Positions 46,433 through 57,941 of a stretch of 64,000 nucleotides of DNA are shown here, piece by piece. The notes under the pieces were generated by a model. It was not told the origin of the DNA. It made no database searches and saw only the letters and a program-made list of their open reading frames with translations. Each line of letters starts with the position of its first letter. The stretch's first letter is position 1. The translations under genes were made by a program, and so were the position numbers. The stretch is taken from positions 813,471,569 through 813,535,568 of the forward strand of contig NC_081414.1 of NCBI RefSeq assembly GCF_030272615.1. The letters run 5' to 3'. Source of the DNA: Cryptomeria japonica (lineage: Eukaryota; Streptophyta; Pinopsida; Cupressales; Cupressaceae).

Positions 46433-46839
46433 TTCCACTGGCAACCTAACAGGTGGGGTCTCAGTTGGATCCTTATAAAGCCAATCTACGATAGCATCAT
46501 CCACAGTTTCTTTGTCAAGTTCACCCCATCTTGTGAATGTAGTGGGAGGTTGATATTGGATAACTACCTTAGGTTCTTTTTGCAATAAATGTGGCTTCCC
46601 ATATGATTTTGGAGATATTGGTAAATTCCCAATGAGGAATGTTTGATCCATTGAATATTCTCTGCATCCTTGGTCCTGTATCTTCAACTTTCCTTTGACA
46701 GCATCTAATAATGCATTAGGATCCACATAACTATCTGTTCTAGCTTCTCTATTGACTGGGACTTGCTGTTGCGGAGAATCCTTTAAGGCCACACAAAATT
46801 GAAATGGATTAGGATCTCCTGGAATTGTTATCTCAGTTC

Positions 46840-47170
46840 CATTATAAGGATATTTCAAACATTGATGATAGGTGGATGGAACTGCTTTCATGGCATGGAT
46901 CCATGGATGGCCAAGAATCATATTATAAGGGAGATCGAGGTCTAAGACCTGCAAAAAGGTGTTTTCTATCACTGGACCGACTCTGATAGGCAATGTAATT
47001 ATCCCTTTTGAGGGGCGCTCAACATCATCATATGCTTTGATGGTTGTTCTTCGGGAAGCATCAATGTCATTTTCTGTATAACCAAGACCAATGACCACTC
47101 TCAAGGTACAAATATTAAGACCCGCTCTGCCATCTATCAAGACTCTTCGGATTTTGCAATTATGGATGAA
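46840..47170 (-). other. Aspartic protease domain of element II
   Basis: The active-site region reads RRVLIDGRAGLNICTL (Asp at 47132-47134), followed by TIKAYDDVERPSKGIITLPI and LPYNMILGHPWIHAM. Element I has IDNGGSLNI at this site, so the Arg two residues after the catalytic Asp looks like a damaging change of the D-x-G motif. This is inference from family patterns. Confidence 0.7.
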
Positions 47171-47755
47171 GACTTCAAGGTGTAAAGGATCGTTATGAGG
47201 AATCTTGTCAAAGGAAATATCATTATCAAAAAATGTGACACTTTGGGAAACAGCTAGATGTCCTATTCGGGCTTGGAAATGGTCAACATCAATGTCTGTC
47301 AGGACAGTAGACTCAGTTAGAGCTTTATCTAAGACTGCACGATGCATAGGGGACATTTTCAACAACTCAAGGATTGATATTTGTGTAGGTGTCTTTCCTA
47401 GATGATCCAAGAGATTATACTGACTTGTAGGAGTTGGTTTGGGAGGAGCTGCAAGAGCTCCTTTCAGGACTATTTTGGATTGACGAGTGGTGACTGGACA
47501 AGAAGGATCTTGTCCCTTTATTCTTAGAGTGGCAACATATTCATTTGACGCCCGAAAATAATTGATAACATTGTTATAACCAGTACTTGCATAATTAGTT
47601 GTTTGGGTAGGGTTTGAAGAAGATGCTTTACCCTTGTCATGATCAAGCAAAGGAGTTTTAAAAATTGTATGATCAGTATTAGAAGTCATGTTGGGTGGAT
47701 CTATCTCAATGAATCCTTGCTCCAACAAGTCTTGAATGATATGTTTCAATTGAAA

Positions 47756-47797
47756 ACATGAAGTAGTTTTATGTCCTTTCGACCGATGGTATTCACA
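47756..47797 (-). other. CHHC zinc knuckle of element II gag
   Basis: CEYHRSKGHKTTSC fits C-x2-H-x4-H-x4-C: the usual CCHC knuckle with the second Cys replaced by His. The same variant occurs in the 5.4-5.7 kb gag-like ORF and element I. It is expected to bind nucleic acid. Confidence 0.75.
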
Positions 47798-48343
47798 ATA
47801 AGCATTATCATTCCACCAATGTGGTTTCACCGCTGGTTCTGCCTTGATATCTGGTAGCTTAATAAATTTTGCTTGTATTAATTGTTTCATTACCAATTCA
47901 ATAGGCTCTCCCAATGGCGTAAATTATCGAGGAGGTCCATCTCTTGATCGAAAAGGTTTGTGTTGCTGGTTTTGTTGCTGACCTTGTTGTTGATTGTATT
48001 GTTGCGTGTATTGTTGAGCATGTTGTTGGTATTGCGGCTGTTGAGTAACATTGCTTATTGGTGTTTGATTTTGTTCTATAGTTGACATATTAGGAGCACT
48101 CAATTTCTTGATTGTGAACGGGGGTTGATTTGCATTCATGGCTTGTGCGTCAATAACTCCATCATTAGTGAAATTTTTGTTTTTATACCAAAATCTATTT
48201 CTTGATTGTGAACTGTTTATGTTGTCACTGTCTTTGTTAAGCTTAATGATTCCCTTGGCTACAAGAGCAGTCTCAATGTTCATCCCTTTCTTGATGAGTT
48301 TCTCAATAGTACTAGGACTTTTCAATTTGAGTTCGTACATCAT

Positions 48344-48853
48344 TTATGGGACCAAGTTTTGGATAAACATATTCACTTGTTGTTCTTCAGGTATATCTAG
48401 GGAAGAACGACCATACAAGCTTCGCCATCGTTGCAGGAAAGTCACCAATGGTTCGCCTTGCTTTTGCTTGGTGTTACATAAATCTGACATAGTCACATCA
48501 CTATCGATGTTGAACGCAAAGTGAGATATAAATTTTGGGGCCAGTTCTGACCAAGTCTTTATATTTCCTGGCAGATGCGAATACCAATCCATGGCTTGTC
48601 CCATGAGACTTCGTGCAAATAAACGCATTAAATATGTTTCCTCATAACTGACTTCAGTACACGCCGCGAAAAATGCTCGAATGTGATCTTTTGGATTGCC
48701 ACTCCCTTTATACTTCTCAAAATTAGGTGCCTCAAAATGCTTAGGGAAGGGAGGCATGTATAAGCTCTTGTCAAATGGATTAGGACATAAATCTTGATCT
48801 GTATACAGCTTCTTTGTTCCTTTAGTTTCCAATGCGTCAACTTGTCGTTGCAA
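48344..48853 (-). other. Gag capsid domain (retrotransposon gag)
   Basis: Shows the usual plant gag signature: FEKYKGSGNPKDHIRAFF, LMGQAMDWYSHLPGNIKTW, FAFNIDSDVTM and QGEPLVTFLQRWRSLYGR. It forms the particle shell. The segment after it (47927-48343) includes a second Gln-rich stretch ahead of the zinc knuckle. Confidence 0.85.
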
Positions 48854-48868
48854 TTTCTCAAGTTGTTA

Positions 48869-50470
48869 CTCAATTGTATCAAATTTTGGAGGTTCATCAT
48901 TAATCCTGGTGGGTACTCTTTGTCGATACATTGCGTTTCCAATTGGTTGTTGATACTCTGAAATTGCCGTCTTTGGTGTCTCCGGCATATAATTTTCTTG
49001 GTACACCTCTTGTTGTGGTTGTGCCATGCTTTGATATTGTCCTTGTTGTTGTGCTTCTTGTAACCTAGGTTGATATTGCAATTGAGGGTGTTGTGAATAT
49101 TGCACAGGCGCCAATTGTGGTTGTGGATGATAACTTGTTTGTCTTGGCACATATTGAGGCACATGTTGTTGTTGATGCTGACGAATCGGAATTTGCTGAC
49201 CTTGTGCCAATTGTTGTCGTCGCGGTGTAAATCCCATCATTTGCAAAAAACTTTGTTTAGGTGGTTTTTGTTGTGTCTCCCTAAGATGGGGTATGGCACT
49301 TGCATTAACTTGTTGTGTCATTTGTCCAATCCATTGTGGTGGTTGCAAGTTTGTATTAACTTGTAATGAGGCAGAAGGCGCTGTAATTTGTTGTCGTATG
49401 CGAAATGGTTGTTGTTGTGCATTGTTTGTTTGCACATTCGATTGTGTCTTTTGTGTATTACTCAATCGTTGCAACATTTGTTGTTGGTGCAAACCACTAT
49501 CCATAGCTCTTTGTGTCGCCATTATTGAAAGATCGATCACCATAGTGTTTGGCAAATGTATTGAGCTTAACAGGACATAAGAACTTTGTTGCACTGTAGA
49601 ATTATTTTGGACATTTGTGAGATCAGGCATTCCAGTCGTGAAGCTTTCTTGCATCTTGGATTTTGATCCAATTTTATGCATGTGAGGAACTACTTCTTGT
49701 TGAGGGACAATTGTCAATGTTTGTGTAGTCTTCATTTGATCTTGCATTACAGGTGTTGTGTTGAATAATGGATTATTAATTGTCTCAAATGGTGACGGCT
49801 TTTGAGGAATAGTCACTGTCAATTCCTTTGAAGCACGTTTATTCATCAAGGTAGGTTGAAGTTCCTGTTGCACATTTTTTTCATTTGGATGCAAAGAAAA
49901 ACTTAATAGCTCACTGCCTTGTTGCGATTGCACATTAATTTGTTCATTTGAGGAAGCCACATTACTCATCATATTAAGATATTTTTGCGGGAACATTTTA
50001 AAGACCTTGTTCAAGAATTTGTCCATCTTTTTTGTCAACTTTGGTTCTTGAAGGAACATATCAACATCATCAGAAGCATCAGAATCTGACGAAGAATCTG
50101 GTTGGACATTTGGATTTGTTTCTTGTTGAATGCCTTGATCTGAACCAAACTCTTGTGAAAGAGTTTTTTCCTCATGTAATGTTTGAGTTTGAATGTCATG
50201 TTGCAGGTTTGGTTGACTCCAATTGAAAGGTGCACTTCCCTTTGGTGTTGGTGGAACACTCCCATGTCCTGGTTTCATGGGTACAAATACTGGTTCATAT
50301 AATGGAGGTGGTCCAAGTTGAACCATTCCATATGGTGGTAATGATGTGTTTGATGAACCTTCAACTTGCACTGTTTGACTAGTTTGAAACTGCAAATATG
50401 CTATGTTGTCCATGGGTTGATATGTTGGTTCTCCCATCTTCTTAAATTTTGACCTTGTCTCACCAGGCAT
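48869..50470 (-). other. Gag N-terminal Gln-rich extension (domain)
   Basis: A 534-residue segment, MPGETRSKFKKMGEP onward, has an acidic patch (DSSSDSDASDDVDMF) and a strongly Gln/Pro/Tyr-rich last 215 residues (for example QPQLAPVQYSQHPQLQYQPR). Such composition is typical of disordered, self-associating proteins. Element I gag starts almost directly at the capsid, so this extension is specific to element II or lost from I. Confidence 0.7.
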
Positions 50471-52510
50471 GTCACTTATGCAAATGCAATATTTTTGGGA
50501 TGTTTGGAGGATAATATATGTGATATGCCACTAAATGCAAACTAAATAGATGAAAATGCAATCTATGTTTTTGGTGTTTTTTCAAGATTTTGACAAACCT
50601 TTTGGAATGCAAATCTAAAAAGAGACCTTTAGGAAATTGAAATGATGTCTAAACCTTAAAGGACAAAAGGACCGAGTGACAAAAGGACAAAATGACAATG
50701 TCTCCCCTATATGCTTGGATACTAAGCTAGGTTTGACGAAATAATATTGATGACAAAAGGACAAAAGGTTTGATAAGGTCTAGACTTCCTAACAATGACT
50801 TAAGGGTTTATCAAAGATTTGGATTACTCAAGTATGACAAGACCTAGCTTTGACACTATATGCAAAGGGACAATTGCTATGCAAATGACCCTAATATGAT
50901 ATGATAATGACTTAAGCTTAATAAGGGGACCTAGGGTATTGCAAATATGAATGTATGACAATGGTATTACTCTAATGCAAGAGGACACATGCAAATGGAT
51001 GACTCTTATTGATATGCAAAGGAGTATGACTTAGGTGAAACTTAACCTTGACAATGAACTTGCAAAATGCAAACCTAGGATGAACCTAAATCTAAGTGAC
51101 ATGAATGTTGAGACAAGATTTTGAAAAATATTTGACAACCATGTTTGAAGGTGTTTTGAACTTTGTTGGATGAAATGTCTCCTTTGTGTTTAACCTTGTT
51201 TTGAATCAATTTATCCTGTTTTAAAATGAGATGCAATTCAACTTTTGACAAGCAAAGAAGACAAGATATTTCCACTTAGACTCAAGACAATCATGCTCAT
51301 TCACACATTTCTTATGGATGGCAAGGACATTAGGTACTTGAGAGGTAGACTCATTATGGGATTCAAGGAGAATACATAGATGCTTGACCCCACGGGCTCC
51401 CCTCCATGGCACTCACTTCTCAGGGCAGCCAAGCATCAGTCCCCATGGAAATCTCCCCATGGCGAACTTAGTATCTCTTCCAAGTATCCGAACTTGTCCT
51501 TCTCAAGAAACTAGAAGGGCTTTTGGCCTCTAAAAACAAGGTGTTTAGTAAGGATTTCTGTTAAGTGTTACTCCTTGATGTCACGCAAGCGTGATTGAGA
51601 CATTAAGCCCACCAAGATACCAAACAAATGTAGTCACGCTAGCACGATTTAGACCGTGAGGTCCTACTTAGATGTTGATATGAGAAAGAGTCCAAGGGTC
51701 ATCACTTCCCAAGTAACTGCAATTCCCACGTAACGTTTCCTTCAAAGCTTTCGCTCATCAGGTATTTGTTTATAGTGAGTTAGAATGCCAAGGTATTCTA
51801 GCTGTACTCACTTTGGGTCATTCCCTTCTCACGATTGTCACTTGCTTGCAAAAGCAAATGGTCGGGAAGGCAGGCCCTCTAAAGGTGACAAACAATCGCA
51901 AACACGAGCATGGTATCGGAGATCTGGATTTCTGATCACCCTAAGAAGGATGAGAGCATACTCTCCTACTCCAATGTCAATACTCAACAATCAAAGCAAA
52001 CATAGATTCATTCCAACCTATTTAGAAATCATACTAGGTGTCGAAACATTAATGGCAAACACAAAGTTTAGTTGTTTCTCCAAGGCAACCTGCAAAAACC
52101 CAAGTTAGAAGTTTGATACGCTTATTGTTTGACTATCGATTCTGCATAAAACATGTTAGGAGTTTCATTTGTTGTCTTTGCCATGCGTATGCCAAGATGT
52201 TGCACAAATAATTAGTACCAAAAACCAAAAAATAGAAAGCAGAATGCAAAAACAAATCAAATTTTTAAGCAAACACTGCCCTTTTTACCTCTGTTCTGGA
52301 CTTTACACAGGCGCAAAACTCATGACACAGGCGCAGAACTCATGACACAAGCGCAGAATGTCATTAACACAAGCGCAGAATGCATAACACAGGCGCAGGT
52401 TGTCTCACACAGGCGCAGAAGTCCCCAGAACGCCCTGCATTGCCCTGTTTCTTGGGTTTTTTGACCTGCACATCAACTCAAAAGCACTCAAAAGCATAAT
52501 TAAGGGGTTA
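50471..52510 (-). other. Element II 5' leader
   Basis: Untranslated sequence between primer-binding region and gag. It holds the 20-bp array (52305-52421), the block conserved with element I (51865-51965) and GACAAAAGG words (50640-50775). No gene is supported. The plus-strand open frame at 51785-52108 overlaps the conserved block by chance. Confidence 0.6.
52305..52421 (+). repeat. Six-copy 20-bp tandem repeat in element II leader
   Basis: ACACARGCGCAGAAYTCATG-like units start near 52305, 52325, 52345, 52366, 52387 and 52407. The core ACACARGCGCA is constant and the remainder varies. On the element sense strand the core is TGCGCYTGTGT. Confidence 0.85.
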
Positions 52511-52534
52511 TTTCACGTCGGGTTCACTAATTAA
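52511..52534 (-). promoter_or_regulatory. Element II leader motif; candidate primer-binding region
   Basis: On the minus strand the LTR end (CCTACCTCACA) is followed by TTAATTAGTGAACCCGACGT. It is nearly identical to the motif at 3745-3762. The tRNA is not identified. Confidence 0.5.
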
Positions 52535-53992
52535 TGTGAGGTAGGAAATCAGAAATCATCAAAGCATATATAAAAACTAATCTAGCCCAATCACGAAAGC
52601 TTAAATGCAGTGATCTATCCTAAAAACACACTCAATAAAGACATAAAGACAAAGCATTCAAAACTAAAGACTATGCAAACCAAATGTAGATCTGAATGTT
52701 TCCTTCATGCAGCTCCATTGTTCTTCTTTCTTCTCCAAATAGCCTTTGTTTGTGGATCTCACCTTCAAGTGCATGCACATGAGATGAAAGCAACTAGACA
52801 AGATTGTGGCACAAGAGTACTCGAAGTGTGATTGATTCAATAACCGGATTGATTTGACAAAGTGATTACCAATTAGCTTTGATTGAAGAAATTCATCCAA
52901 TTTATAGATAAATTGGAGAAAAGATCAAATTAGCATGAAATGGATATTAGAAGCAATTGATTTCAAAAATGGCACAATTGAGTGAAAAGAAGAAGGTTAT
53001 GACACCTTCTATGTCATGAATTATGACATATTGCCAATGCAAAGGCTAGAGAACTAGAACCTTATGACATCTTGCTATGCCAAGAGTATGACGCATGAGA
53101 AATTCATGCTTCCACTGAAGCACAAAAATAGGGAGAACTAGAGACAATTTAATTAGGTGGAAATTAGAATTAGAAAATTAGAAAATAGGTGGAAATTAAG
53201 AATTAGAAATTAGGAAATGATGGAAAATTAGAAAATTAGGTAAATTAATTAATAATTTGTCATTTATTAATTAATTCACAAAAAGAGGAATAATTAGCCA
53301 ATTAAATGAATATTTAATTGCGATGAGAAGACTTTAGGATAAATAAATAAATTATTTAACCTAGAGGAAGAAAAGACAAATTAGGTTAAATGAATAAATC
53401 ATAAAACCTTAGAAGAAATGCAAGGACGACAATTAGGTCTTGACAAGAGATAATTAATGTCGATTTGATTTGACTATGATTTTGAATTAATAAATGACCA
53501 ATGTGATAAATGATTTGATTGACAAAATGCGCCAATTGACGAGGAACAATGACTAATTGATCCAAATTGACATGACAACGATTGATGATAAATTGATCGC
53601 AAAATGACAAAATTGACAAGAGGACAAGGATCGATGATAAGATTAAAAATGACAACGATCGATGACAAAATCGATGGCAAAACGACAAGATTGAAAATAG
53701 GACAAAACCCTAATTAGGATTGACGATGTCCAAAATGATGACAAATAAGCATGCACATTGATATGACAGGATGATTTTGACCAAAATCGTGATTGAAAGT
53801 TGTTGTCGACAAGACCGAATTTGAGAACGAAATGATTGAAGAATGTAGAAGAATGACTTGATGCTCGCAAATAATAAAGATCAAGTGCGAATCATAGGAG
53901 AAATGTTAATGCGACGCAAAAACCTAAAATGAGGCAATGCGCAAATGTTAAAGTATGACTCCGCAAGCGTTGACCATTTTTAGGTGCCTACA
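52535..53992 (-). repeat. Element II 5' LTR, complete
   Basis: 1458 bp. In element sense it starts TGTAGGCACCTAAAAATGG at 53992 and ends CTACCTCACA at 52535, with TG...CA ends. A minus-strand TATAAATTGG box lies near 52901. It contains an AT-rich TTAATTAA tract at 53240-53370 and many GAC/ATTGATC words at 53500-53700. Confidence 0.92.
52898..52907 (-). promoter_or_regulatory. TATA box of element II 5' LTR
   Basis: The minus strand reads TATCTATAAATTGGATG, about 370 bp from the U5 end, a normal U3/R position. The 3' LTR has the same box near 38796-38805. Confidence 0.55.
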
Positions 53993-53997
53993 CTTAC

Positions 53998-55480
53998 TAT
54001 AATACTCATCATTAAAGCTCTGCTCTCTTCTATGCTTACTTCAAATAGAATGAGTATCATTCATAGATATCCCTCAAACAAACAATAGCAATAAAGTCAT
54101 TGCAGCTTGTTGCAGTCATTGCCATGTTTCTGGTCTACAAATATGATGACATCTCTATTCCTCTTGTAAAAGAGTTTATTTTCATCTCCATCCTATTAAA
54201 ATGCAAGTCTCTTCAAGCTAATTGATAAAAAACATTAATTGATAATTTTTTATTCATATTTCATTGCTCACTATCTTTGTATTCTAATACAGGTTTTCTT
54301 TCAATTTTCAGTTACAGATACTATCCTTTTTTCCAATCAAATAAAGCTCATCCAATACACTATGCTAAAATACCCACCTCTATTAATGACACCTGCATCA
54401 ATATACACAGGTCAGTTTATGATTACAAAATAATACATTACTGCATCCATTCAAAATTTCAAAACAACATATATTCTTTGTTTTCTACTTAGTCCTTACT
54501 CTTATTCCTACCACTAATTGGTAGACAACATATATTCATTATTTTCTACTTCGTACTTACTCTTATTCCTTCCACTAATAGGTAGAAATAGATGGTCTAT
54601 TTGCATTTCTGTCTAATTTGTATTCTCTATGTCTCATGAAGAGATGAACAATGGCGATAAACAACTACAAACTTATGATGTATGGCTATTTGCAATTGAC
54701 ACAGACTTATAACGAACAAATTACACATCTATTACTTTCTATAATATTGTAAGTGTGCTTTCCAATTGTTCATGTTCACTGCAACCTGTTTCAGCACTAC
54801 TGGCTATCTAAATTTCAACTTTATTAATTGATAAACTTAGATTCATATTTAATTGCTCACAATCTTCATTTTCTAATACATATTTTTTTTCATTTTTTAG
54901 TTGCAGATGCTATACTTCTTTCTCATTAAACAATGCATCATCAAATACACTATGCTCAAATACCCACCTCCATTACAAACACCTGCACCAATTTACATAG
55001 GTCAGTTTACCATAACAAATTAATACATTACGACAGGCATTCAAAATTTAAAAACAACATATATATATTCTTTATTTCGTGCTTAGTCCTTACTCTTATA
55101 ACTAATACTTAAAAATATACTTCGTGTTGTAACTACTTCACATAAGTTCTTGGTCAATTACTTGTAATTAACTTCTTACAAATATTCAAAGTGCCATAAA
55201 TATTCTCCTTTTGTACCTCTTCATTAAACGCTCAACATGCCATTGCAATACAACCTGAACAAAAGGTATATCAAATCTTCTATCATAAGTTATTTGTCCA
55301 ATGTTGTTAGAAAATGGATTTTATTATTTGCACCTTCATTACATTATTTCCACATTTTCATCATATTTACAAGTAAAACAGAATCAAAACCCAATCTATT
55401 ATCATGAACAAATATTAATTAGTAAACTTAGATTGAGATTTGATTGATTAGTATCCTTGTATTCTAATGCAGGGTTTCTT
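53998..55480 (+). repeat. Continuation of the host tandem repeat, about 590-bp period
   Basis: Anchors recur at 54232, 54823 and 55413 (ATTAATTGATAA...TTAGATTCATATTT...TTCTAATACAGG). A second anchor set (CATTCAAAATTTMAAAACAACATAT) is at 54448 and 55037. Copies also share the block CACTATGCTMAAATACCCACCTC. Copies are strongly diverged. The segment continues the copy split by element II at 38424. Function unknown. Confidence 0.65.
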
Positions 55481-57740
55481 TGAATTTTTTGTTGTTGTAG
55501 AGGGTATCCTTATTTGTCATTAAATTATGCCTCATGGAATACACTATGCTATAATACACCACATCATGAAGGCTCAACACTCCCCTTTGCTTGCATATTC
55601 TATGCATGTTCAACAAACAGAGAAGACTAAGGACATTGGGAAAAATATAGGAGAAAGGAAATGACACTAATGACACCAAAGCTTTAGCATGTACAAAATT
55701 TATTTCTGATAATAAATTTGTTAAGTTCAAGAACTTTGTGTTCATTACATTGTTTTCTACAAGTGTAAAAATTTGTCCTCTTCTCACTGTGATGCAATTG
55801 TGCAATGCATTTTCATCTATTCACTTGACCCTCATTTTCAATAAAAATAATACAAATCACGTCTTTTGCTTCCTCTAGCAATCTTTCGAAACAATATTGT
55901 CTCGCACTTTTATTCTATTTTTACTACTACACATACAGAAAACAACCAATACAAATGATAATTGGAAATAAATATTCAATGCAAGTTAATAATAATGCAC
56001 CTAAAAATGCTAATAATGCTACATATATTTTGCTCACAGTAGTCCAACATATTACAAATGTATTGATCCCGTCAATCCATAAATTTGTCTGCATTTTCAC
56101 TCTATGTACCAAACAATACAACTTGTGACCATAACATTAACTGCTTCCCATAAAACTCCATTCAACATTTCAACACACTTTCCCACATTCTCCACTTTCC
56201 ACCATCTACCAACACCACATCAATAGGAACATGATGCTTTGCGTCTCTTGTTTTCATGTATTCTTCTCATTATTCTACCTTCTCACATGTGGGAGCTATG
56301 ATAGATTGTGAAAAAATAATTTTTTCAGTTTTGGGGGTTTATTGTGTATTATTTTGGTGAGAAAAGAAGAGGAATTTGTAGTTTGCAGTCACAGGCATAA
56401 TGAAATTCAAAGATGGCGATTGTGTAACATGGATTTAAGGGTGCATCTCTTGATTTGAGGGTTTGAATAATTTCCATGGATTTGTATTTTATGATATTTA
56501 ATTTTAGATTAATGATTTTATTCTTTTAATATTGCATGAATATTATCACCATGTTTTCCAACAGTGGCTAATGAGGCTTCTTCGTAGATTATGTTAACAA
56601 CAAATACAAGGTTTCTTTCTCCTTTTTCCATTTGTAAAACCATGATTTAGAGAACAAAGGTTTTTTATGAGTCTTGTTTGATACCATAAAATATCTAATA
56701 TCAAATTAAAGACTCCAAAAGTTTCATAAGCTTCAAAGATTTGAAAACTTTCTAAGGGTTTTAGAACATCTAGGTGTAACCTTCATTTTGGATTGATTCA
56801 ATTATGTTTGCAAGTATAAATCCTTGGGTCCAATCGAAATAAAGGTTTGGATATTATCTTGAGAACCTTAGAGGACATTTAAGAGCCATAAGATGGAGTA
56901 GGCAACCGTGCAAATGGTTTTTACATCAACTACAATGTTGTCCTAGTTATGATAAACATTTTATTTCTTTGGACCAACAATATGGCAAAGTTTTCAAACT
57001 AATGAGCCATGAAATTTAGCTCAAATGAATAATACAGGATGTATAGAAGTTACTAAGACTCTATCCAATGTGTTTTGAGTTGGAGGTTTGCAAATAAATA
57101 AAAGTTTTCATGTGATGCATTGTTGTCCTAGTCATTTTCAATATTTTCTCTCTTTGGGGTAGTAGTATGGTGAAATTTTCATGCCCATAAACTATGATTT
57201 TTTTCTTAAATGGATATTGGGAGTATTCTACATGAATTAAAGACCTCATCCAATGAGTTATAGGGCATGGGATTGCTGGAAATTAAGTTTTGTATGAACT
57301 TGGTGATTGTTGCGAATAACAATTGAAACTACAACACTTTTAGGACTACTTAAAAGTTATCTCAATTTACTCAATGAAAATGAGATATATACCTTTTGGA
57401 TAGGATGGAAGAATGCCATTTACAATTTTTTAAGTTATAATATCCATGAAAATACATTATTTTTATCCTAAAGAATCAAAAGTGTAGCCAAAATGTCAAA
57501 GACAAATGTGACTGTCATAAACATGTATTAATGGTATTTTCATATTTGTGCATGATTTGTAAACCAAGTATTGTATTGTATTTAATTTTTGGGTGGTTCT
57601 ATGATAGAAAATGATAGTGAATTTTGGTATGAGTATAGGGAGAAATAATCATTTCTTTAAAATCTTCATACAAAGGTCTCGAATATGCATGCTGATAAAC
57701 CTTATTGTTTCTTAATTGATTTGATTTTTTAATAAAGAAT
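55481..57740. other. No gene recognised
   Basis: AT-rich sequence with scattered short open frames. 55464-55805 on the minus strand is open for 113 codons but shows no motif. Nothing here supports a gene. Confidence 0.4.
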
Positions 57741-57764
57741 TTGATGCTCTTTTTGTTTGTTTGT

Positions 57765-57893
57765 AGGTCTGGGATGTTGAAAACACTACATATGGAGATA
57801 CTTCAAGATGTGAAGAAGGCATGCAATACTTACATCAATGGATCTTCTACAATAAGAAGTTCACTTTGCTTGATGGATGGAGAGCTACAATTG
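57765..57893 (+). other. Possible orphan exon or chance open stretch
   Basis: After a good acceptor (TTTGTTTGTTTGTAG at 57752-57766) a frame reads VWDVENTTYGDTSRCEEGMQ and ends KKFTLLDGWRATIA, then TGA near 57893-57896. Another frame is open over the same bases to about 57941. The amino-acid make-up (W, Y, C) is protein-like, but I do not recognise the family. An AATAAAG signal follows near 58279. Confidence 0.25.
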
Positions 57894-57941
57894 CATGAAG
57901 AGAAAAAAGAGAATGTGGCTTGGACTTTGAGTTATAATTAA

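Larger units (their letters stand above)
42263..50470 (-). pseudogene. Element II gag-pol polyprotein, one frame with six in-frame stops
   Basis: From ATG at 50470 to TAA at 42263-42265 the frame never shifts over 2736 codons. Stops are TAA 48866-48868, TAA 48344-48346, TAA 47924-47926, TGA 46208-46210, TGA 45236-45238 and TGA 44258-44260. Order: Gln-rich N-terminus, capsid (48344-48853), CHHC knuckle, protease, G-patch, reverse transcriptase, RNase H, archaeal-type RNase H, integrase. The double RNase H defines the Tat lineage of Ty3/gypsy. Most stops can be read as single transitions (CAA, CGA or TGG origins), as expected from decay of methylated DNA. Frame integrity plus young LTRs suggest silencing not long ago. 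Domain entries follow. Confidence 0.92.
38430..53992 (-). mobile_element. Element II: nearly complete Ty3/gypsy Tat-type LTR retrotransposon
   Basis: The element is 15.6 kb long and is flanked on both sides by CTTAC (38425-38429 and 53993-53997), proving one insertion event. The LTRs lie at 38430-39851 and 52535-53992. The interior encodes one long minus-strand gag-pol frame and a plus-strand accessory ORF. LTRs differ by about 1.5 percent by eye (some twenty differences, mostly transitions), so insertion is fairly recent. Six stops in gag-pol, loss of the first LTR bases at the 3' LTR and loss of the polypurine tract region make it inactive. Confidence 0.92.

Noticed and set aside
48866-48868. 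Programmed stop-codon readthrough between gag parts
   Set aside because: Possible in principle, but five more stops occur in pol with the same transition pattern, so mutation is the simpler reading.
52305-52421. CRISPR-like array
   Set aside because: 20-bp units are contiguous degenerate repeats without unique spacers, inside a plant retroelement leader.
56560-56630. Further GPX exon (ACAGTGGCTAATGAGG...AACAAATACAAGG)
   Set aside because: Superficial likeness to exon B but it contains a stop and does not translate to the family motif.
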